Shown here piece by piece: positions 59,979 through 64,000 of a stretch of 64,000 nucleotides of DNA (its first letter is position 1; each line of letters opens with the position of its first letter). Origin of the DNA: Campylobacter sp. 2014D-0216 (GTDB lineage: Bacteria > Campylobacterota > Campylobacteria > Campylobacterales > Campylobacteraceae). The stretch spans positions 1 through 64,000 of the forward strand of contig NZ_CP063089.1 of assembly GCF_014931215.1 (NCBI RefSeq), read 5' to 3'. A program made the translations under genes and the position numbers. Below the pieces are notes generated by a model. That model worked only from the letters and a program-made list of their open reading frames with translations. It searched no databases and had not been told where the DNA came from.

Positions 59979-60864
59979 TCTTACTGCAAGGCTTTTTATA
60001 AGCCTTGTTTTTCTTTTTATTCCTTTTTTTAATTCTCTTTTTGCAAAAGATATTTTACTTTTTAAAGTCTATGATGAAAAAGCATTGAAAGATATAAATT
60101 TAAGTCATTATCTTATGAGTGAAAAACTCGATGGTGTAAGAGGGCTTTGGAGTGGTAAGTCTATGCAAACAAGGGCAGGAAATGCCATAAAACTCCCTTT
60201 GTTTTTCACAAAAAATTTTCCTAAATTCGAATTAGATGGAGAACTTTGGGTAAAAAGAGCTTCTTTTGAAGAAATTTCATCTTTAATACGCCAGGAAAAT
60301 CCTGATGAAAAACTTTGGCAAAAAGTAAGTTATAATGTCTTTGATGTGCCAAATGCTTGTAAAGAATTTAAACTTGATCCTTGTACTTTAGAAGCAAGAT
60401 TGGAAGTTTTAAACCAGTATTTGGTTAAAAATCCAAGCGATTTTATTAAGATTATTCCTCAAATTCCTATTAAAGACAAAAATCATTTAGAGCAATTTTA
60501 TCAAGATGTTATTTTGCATAAAGGAGAAGGTATTATCATAAGAAAAAACGACATAAGCTATGAAAAGAAAAGATCAAACAATGCTTTTAAATTAAAGCCA
60601 TTTGATGATTTAGAGTGTGTAGTAAAAGAGCATTTTAAAGCAAAGGCTAAATGGGAAGGTAAAATGGGTTCTTTGCTTTGTGAAGCCACTATCGAGGGTA
60701 AAAAAGTAGATTTTAAAATAGGTTCAGGTTTTAAAGAAAGCGATCGCTTAAATCCCCCGCCAATTGGCGCTATTATTACTTTTAAGTATAGCGGCTTAAC
60801 CAAAAATGGTAAGCCAAAATTTGCAAGCTTTTTAAGAGTACATGAAAGTAGTACTTTGCGATAA
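59956..60864 (+). CDS. ATP-dependent DNA ligase with signal peptide
   Basis: The 302-residue protein has an N-terminal hydrophobic stretch (residues ~11-31, '[21 protein letters not shown]') like a Sec signal. The nucleotidyltransferase motif I 'EKLDGVRG' follows (lysine near residue 57), then 'FELDGELW', '[10 protein letters not shown]', 'FKLKPF', and a C-terminal OB fold ('[11 protein letters not shown]', '[16 protein letters not shown]'). It is a minimal ATP ligase distinct from the NAD-dependent replicative LigA. C. jejuni has an orthologue (Cj1669c). A periplasmic role, perhaps with DNA uptake, is inferred from the signal. The start overlaps rplT; a later start would lose the signal. Confidence 0.87.
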   Translation: MLLKKHFNLTARLFISLVFLFIPFFNSLFAKDILLFKVYDEKALKDINLSHYLMSEKLDGVRGLWSGKSMQTRAGNAIKLPLFFTKNFPKFELDGELWVKRASFEEISSLIRQENPDEKLWQKVSYNVFDVPNACKEFKLDPCTLEARLEVLNQYLVKNPSDFIKIIPQIPIKDKNHLEQFYQDVILHKGEGIIIRKNDISYEKKRSNNAFKLKPFDDLECVVKEHFKAKAKWEGKMGSLLCEATIEGKKVDFKIGSGFKESDRLNPPPIGAIITFKYSGLTKNGKPKFASFLRVHESSTLR

Positions 60865-60875
60865 GCCCGCAAAGT
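60853..60875. terminator. Bidirectional terminator between the ligase gene and the metal ABC genes
   Basis: ACTTTGCG and CGCAAAGT pair perfectly over 8 bases around 7 bases between two convergent genes. The 5' arm covers the last ligase codons. Confidence 0.75.
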
Positions 60876-60878
60876 ATG

Positions 60879-61688
60879 TTAAATTTTCTTTATAAAAACT
60901 CTAAAACAAAGGTAAAGCACAAAACCCACGCAAGCACTAGCTATAATACAAGCTCCACTTGCAAGATTATAATAAAAACTTACAAAAAGCCCTACCACGC
61001 AAAAACTTATGCTTAAAAACGTGGAGATGATCATCATTTGCCCAAGTTTTTTAGAAAAACTTTCAGCGATAAAAGCAGGTATACTAAGCAAGGCTATCAC
61101 TAGTACAAGTCCTACTATCTTGATGCTGATTACGATGCAAAAAGCCATCATTGCGATCAAAAGATAATGAAAAACATCAGTTTTAACCCCTCTTAAGCTT
61201 GCAAATTCCTTATCAAAACTTAGAATTTCAAACTGACGATAAAAAAGCAAAACCAAAAACACAAAAATCACATCAATCGCAGCAAATAAAATAATATCTT
61301 GTGTAGGTACAGATAAAATACTACCAAACAAGTATCCCATCAAGTCGCCATTATACCCTGGGGTTAAGTCTATAAGTATGATCCCAACAGCCATACCAAA
61401 AGCCCATACAACACCGACTATATTGTCGCTTCTAAAAGGGTATTTTTGCACCAAAAACGCCACAAGCAAAGCTAAAAAAAGCGTAAACAAACTCGTGCTA
61501 ACTAGCACAGGTAATCCAAAATAAAATGCTATGCCTATGCCACCAAAAGCCCCATGGGTAATACCACCTGCCATAGAACTTAGACGGTTGATCATGATCA
61601 AAGTCCCCATGATACCACAGGCAATGCTAGTTAAAAACGCTGCTAGAAAGGCATTTTGAATAAAAGAGCTAGACAAAAGCTCAAGCAT
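60879..61688 (-). CDS. Metal ABC transporter permease (ZnuB-like)
   Basis: From ATG 61688, with AAGGAG upstream, the protein has 269 residues. A longer frame from 61733 lies inside the ATPase gene. It has about eight membrane helices and the family segment 'MAGGITHGAFGGIGIAFYFGLP' near residue 36. This places it among permeases for zinc or manganese with a cluster 9 binding protein. It overlaps the ATPase gene by 8 bases. The order binding protein-ATPase-permease equals C. jejuni Cj0143c-Cj0141c (zinc). Confidence 0.93.
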   Translation of the reverse strand: MLELLSSSFIQNAFLAAFLTSIACGIMGTLIMINRLSSMAGGITHGAFGGIGIAFYFGLPVLVSTSLFTLFLALLVAFLVQKYPFRSDNIVGVVWAFGMAVGIILIDLTPGYNGDLMGYLFGSILSVPTQDIILFAAIDVIFVFLVLLFYRQFEILSFDKEFASLRGVKTDVFHYLLIAMMAFCIVISIKIVGLVLVIALLSIPAFIAESFSKKLGQMMIISTFLSISFCVVGLFVSFYYNLASGACIIASACVGFVLYLCFRVFIKKI

Positions 61689-62430
61689 GATTTTCTCCTT
61701 TACAACAACACTGCTCCAAGCTAAGCTCCACATCGCAAAAATGCGAATGATTTTGGCTTAGATGTGTTAGCAAGTGTGCTTTTTTTTCAGGAGTATTTTC
61801 GTGCAAAAATAATTCTTTGTTTAAATATGCGATTTTGTTTGCATAAGCTAAACTGACGTTTAAATCATGGCATATTACTATCACACCAACCCCGCTTTCG
61901 TGTAATTTTTTCAAAAGCTCAAAAATCTGCACCGAACCTTTAGTATCTATACTTGCAGTAGGTTCATCAAGGATTAAAAGCTTGCATTCACTTGCTAGTG
62001 CTCTTGCGATGTAAACTCTCTGTCTTTGGCCTCCGCTTAGTTCATTGATTTTTTTATCCCAAAAATTTCTCATACCTACTTTTTCTAGGGCTATTAAAGC
62101 TTGATCTTGGTCTTTTTTGGTATAAAAACCAAAGAATTTTTTATCCACCCTGCCCATCATAACTACTTCTAGTACGCGTACTGGAAAGTTTGGGTTGGCT
62201 AAAGTATTTTGCGGGACATAGCCTATATCTTTGAGGTTAAATCCATTAAATTTAATCTTTTTATGGCTATCAAGCAAGCCAAGTATCAGCTTTAAAAGTG
62301 TAGATTTGCCCCCGCCATTTGGTCCCACTATGGCCAAAAAATCCTTACTGTTATAGTTTAGGTTGATATTTTTTAAAACTATATCTTGATGATAAGTAAA
62401 ATCAAGATTTTCAATTTGAATTTGTATCAT
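61681..62430 (-). CDS. Metal ABC transporter ATP-binding protein (ZnuC-like)
   Basis: The 249-residue ATPase has Walker A 'GPNGGGKST' near residue 37, the Q-loop 'VPQNTLANP', the ABC signature 'LSGGQRQRV' near residue 136, Walker B 'LLILDEPTAS' and the H-loop 'VICHDLN'. It powers the permease encoded next to it. The last residues are His/Cys-rich ('HLSQNHSHFCDVELSLEQCCCKGENH'), which may sense or hold metal; this tail is unusual for an ABC ATPase and worth noting. It overlaps the binding-protein gene as ATGA (62427-62430). Confidence 0.95.
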   Translation of the reverse strand: MIQIQIENLDFTYHQDIVLKNINLNYNSKDFLAIVGPNGGGKSTLLKLILGLLDSHKKIKFNGFNLKDIGYVPQNTLANPNFPVRVLEVVMMGRVDKKFFGFYTKKDQDQALIALEKVGMRNFWDKKINELSGGQRQRVYIARALASECKLLILDEPTASIDTKGSVQIFELLKKLHESGVGVIVICHDLNVSLAYANKIAYLNKELFLHENTPEKKAHLLTHLSQNHSHFCDVELSLEQCCCKGENHA

Positions 62431-63263
62431 TGTAACATGCTTGCTATATTTTTTGCATCGCTTAAAAGCGCATTGTTGTAATCGCTTGGCAAATGATCAA
62501 GCTCTATGATTTGTAGTCCATAGTTATTTGCCATGGCTTTAATGGTGTTATTATTAGCTCCTTTTGGCACGAAAATAGCTTTAATATGTTCTTTTTGTAT
62601 GAGTTTTGCGAGTTTGGCTAAATCTTTTGGCTTAGGTTCTTTGCCTTCTATTTCGACAGGAATTTGATTTAAATGGTATCTTTTAGCAAAATACCCCCAA
62701 GATGGGTGGTATACTAAAAAATACTTGCCCTTACTGTGTTCAAAAAGTGCTTGAATTTGTAAATTTAACGTATCAAGTTCTTTTAAAAAGTCTTTTAAAT
62801 TTTGCTCGTAAAATGCTTTATTTTCTGGGTATTGTTCTATAAGTGCTAAGGCAATGTTTTTAGCATGAGTTTTAACTAAAACCGGATCAAGCCAAGTGTG
62901 AGGGTCATCTCCATGGTGGTGGTGTCCATCGTGTGCATGCTCTTGTAAAGGCATAAGCTTAATGCTATTTTGTGTGGAGATGATTTGGGTGTTTTTGAGA
63001 TTATCCTTAAGCTTTAAAATCCAAATTTTTTCAAATTCCAAATTTGCTGTGAAGTAAATATCGCTTTTTTCAAGTTTTAAAATACCACTTGGTTTAAATT
63101 CGAAAGTATGCTCATTTGCATTAGGAGGTATAACGATGTTTATATCCAAAGTATCTTTGGCAATTTGCTTTACAAAATAAGCCTGCGGAGCGATACTAAC
63201 ACTAACTAAATTTTTAGCATATAAGCTAAAAAATGAAATCAAACACAAAAACAATACACGCAT
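62427..63263 (-). CDS. znuA: Zinc/manganese-type periplasmic binding protein (ZnuA-like)
   Basis: From ATG 63263 (GGAAAA upstream) the protein has 278 residues. The frame from 63284 adds seven residues before the signal peptide MRVLFLCLISFFSLYA. Metal ligands of the cluster 9 family are visible in 'PPNANEHTFEFKP' near residue 50, 'VYHPSWGYFA' and 'IELDHLPSDY'. A His-rich loop 'HAHDGHHHHGDDPHTW' (~108-122) is typical of zinc-specific members. It captures metal in the periplasm for the ABC transporter. It is first in a three-gene operon. Confidence 0.93.
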   Translation of the reverse strand: MRVLFLCLISFFSLYAKNLVSVSIAPQAYFVKQIAKDTLDINIVIPPNANEHTFEFKPSGILKLEKSDIYFTANLEFEKIWILKLKDNLKNTQIISTQNSIKLMPLQEHAHDGHHHHGDDPHTWLDPVLVKTHAKNIALALIEQYPENKAFYEQNLKDFLKELDTLNLQIQALFEHSKGKYFLVYHPSWGYFAKRYHLNQIPVEIEGKEPKPKDLAKLAKLIQKEHIKAIFVPKGANNNTIKAMANNYGLQIIELDHLPSDYNNALLSDAKNIASMLQ

Positions 63264-63323
63264 AATTTTCCTTTCTAAAAACAAAAAAATATTATACTAT
63301 ATTAGAAAAAATAAGGAGTGAAG
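63264..63323. promoter_or_regulatory. Divergent promoter region between znuA and the methyltransferase gene
   Basis: The 60-base gap contains an AT-rich centre around 63291-63302 (TATTATACTATATTA) that can serve as -10 in both directions, plus AAGGAG for the right-hand gene. A Fur/Zur-type operator could overlap but I cannot define one. Confidence 0.4.
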
Positions 63324-64000
63324 ATGAATTTATGGAATAAAAAAGCAAAAAGTTACGCAAGATATAGTTCTAACTTAAACGAAATCCAAAAAACTACTTT
63401 GGCAAAACTTGGATCCTTGCAAGGTAAAAGTGTAGTAGATATAGGCTGTGGGAGCGGTGTTTGGACTTTGCATTTAGCACAAAAAGCAAAAGATGTTTTG
63501 GGTATAGATAGTTCTAGCGCTATGCTTGAAATTTTGCAAGAAGATGCAACAACTCATGCTATATCAAATGTAAAAACTTTAAATTTGGACTTTGAAAGCT
63601 TTTATAACAACCATAATATGAAATTTGACTTAGCTTTTTTGAGTATGTCACCTGCTTTGCAAAATGAAAAAGACTATCAAGCTTTTTTAAACTTAGCGCC
63701 TAAAAAAGTGTATTTAGGTTGGGCAAGTAGGCGTAAAAGTAGCTTTTTAGATCCTATATTTGAACATTTTAATACGCATTTTAAAGGTTTTTATGAAGAG
63801 GATTTGCAAGGTTTTTTAAATGCACAAAATATCCCTTATGAGGTTGAAATTTTTAATGAAACTAGAGTGGTAAAAAGAGATAAAGAAAGTGCGATAGAAA
63901 ATGCTTTATGGCATTTGAGTATGAATGGTGTTAATGCAAACAAACAAGAACTAGAAAGCTTTGCAAAAGATGAGGTAGAAGAGATCATAGAAGCTAAGAT
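63324..64000 (+). CDS. SAM-dependent methyltransferase, 3' end missing
   Basis: ATG 63324 follows AAGGAG by 8 bases and opens a frame of 225 codons that runs off the right edge. The start 'MNLWNKKAKSYARYSSNLNE' and the motif 'VVDIGCGSGVWTLHLA' near residue 38 mark a class I methyltransferase of the type 11/UbiE-like group; 'VLGIDSSSAMLEIL' is motif II. No target can be assigned. It is divergent from the metal transporter operon. Confidence 0.85.
   Translation, partial: MNLWNKKAKSYARYSSNLNEIQKTTLAKLGSLQGKSVVDIGCGSGVWTLHLAQKAKDVLGIDSSSAMLEILQEDATTHAISNVKTLNLDFESFYNNHNMKFDLAFLSMSPALQNEKDYQAFLNLAPKKVYLGWASRRKSSFLDPIFEHFNTHFKGFYEEDLQGFLNAQNIPYEVEIFNETRVVKRDKESAIENALWHLSMNGVNANKQELESFAKDEVEEIIEAK

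Overview
The window comes from a Campylobacter chromosome, most likely a member of the C. lari group. The evidence is very AT-rich DNA, a complete cmeR-cmeABC efflux locus, dnaA-dnaN-gyrB in the order usual for the genus, and many blocks whose gene order matches C. jejuni but which are rearranged relative to it. The species call is inference from gene content; no database search was possible.

Region by region: (1) 1-6.8 kb, mostly minus strand: a truncated PepSY-like periplasmic protein, then a tightly overlapping operon (Ser/Gly-rich lipoprotein, ATP-grasp GspS-like ligase, D-2-hydroxyacid dehydrogenase, YajQ, lipoprotein, AAA ATPase), a LysE exporter and rpsU. (2) 7.0-14.8 kb, plus strand: ccoG, then cmeR and the cmeABC multidrug efflux operon with a palindromic candidate CmeR operator. 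(3) 14.8-21.3 kb: a porin remnant, a HemN-like radical SAM protein, hemJ-lspA-glmM, a YdgA-like protein, rarA and tRNA-Val(GAC). (4) 21.4-27.4 kb, accessory: a compact type III restriction-modification pair beside the tRNA, an orphan small transcription unit, a double-DUF305 protein, an unrecognised gene and ruvC. (5) 27.4-32.4 kb: the replication origin neighbourhood (dnaA, dnaN, gyrB) with DnaA-box-like sites on both sides of dnaA. (6) 32.6-40.3 kb: queF, a sulfite dehydrogenase pair, an outer-membrane barrel, a PhnA-like protein, thyX, pyrG, recJ and a lytic transglycosylase. (7) 40.3-47.2 kb: translation and RNA-processing genes (prfA, rpsT, rluB, rnj, rsmA, rlmN), a nucleoside-phosphorylase-like gene and two microproteins. 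(8) 47.2-49.1 kb: a glycosyltransferase family 9 gene broken by three one-base homopolymer indels, next to an RluD-type pseudouridine synthase. (9) 49.2-60.0 kb: purB, nrdA, OPT transporter, uppP, thrS, infC, a CtsM-like adenine methyltransferase, rpmI and rplT. (10) 60.0-64 kb: a secreted-type ATP-dependent DNA ligase, a ZnuABC-type metal transporter and a truncated SAM methyltransferase.

Most of the window is core housekeeping. The parts most worth following up are: the ATP-grasp ligase paired with a Ser/Gly-tailed lipoprotein, which resembles E. coli ygiBC and suggests peptide modification of a lipoprotein; the glycosyltransferase gene with compensating homopolymer frameshifts; the compact type III R-M unit beside tRNA-Val; the small promoter-ORF-terminator unit at 25.4-25.56 kb; the two microproteins; and the DnaA-box sites around dnaA.
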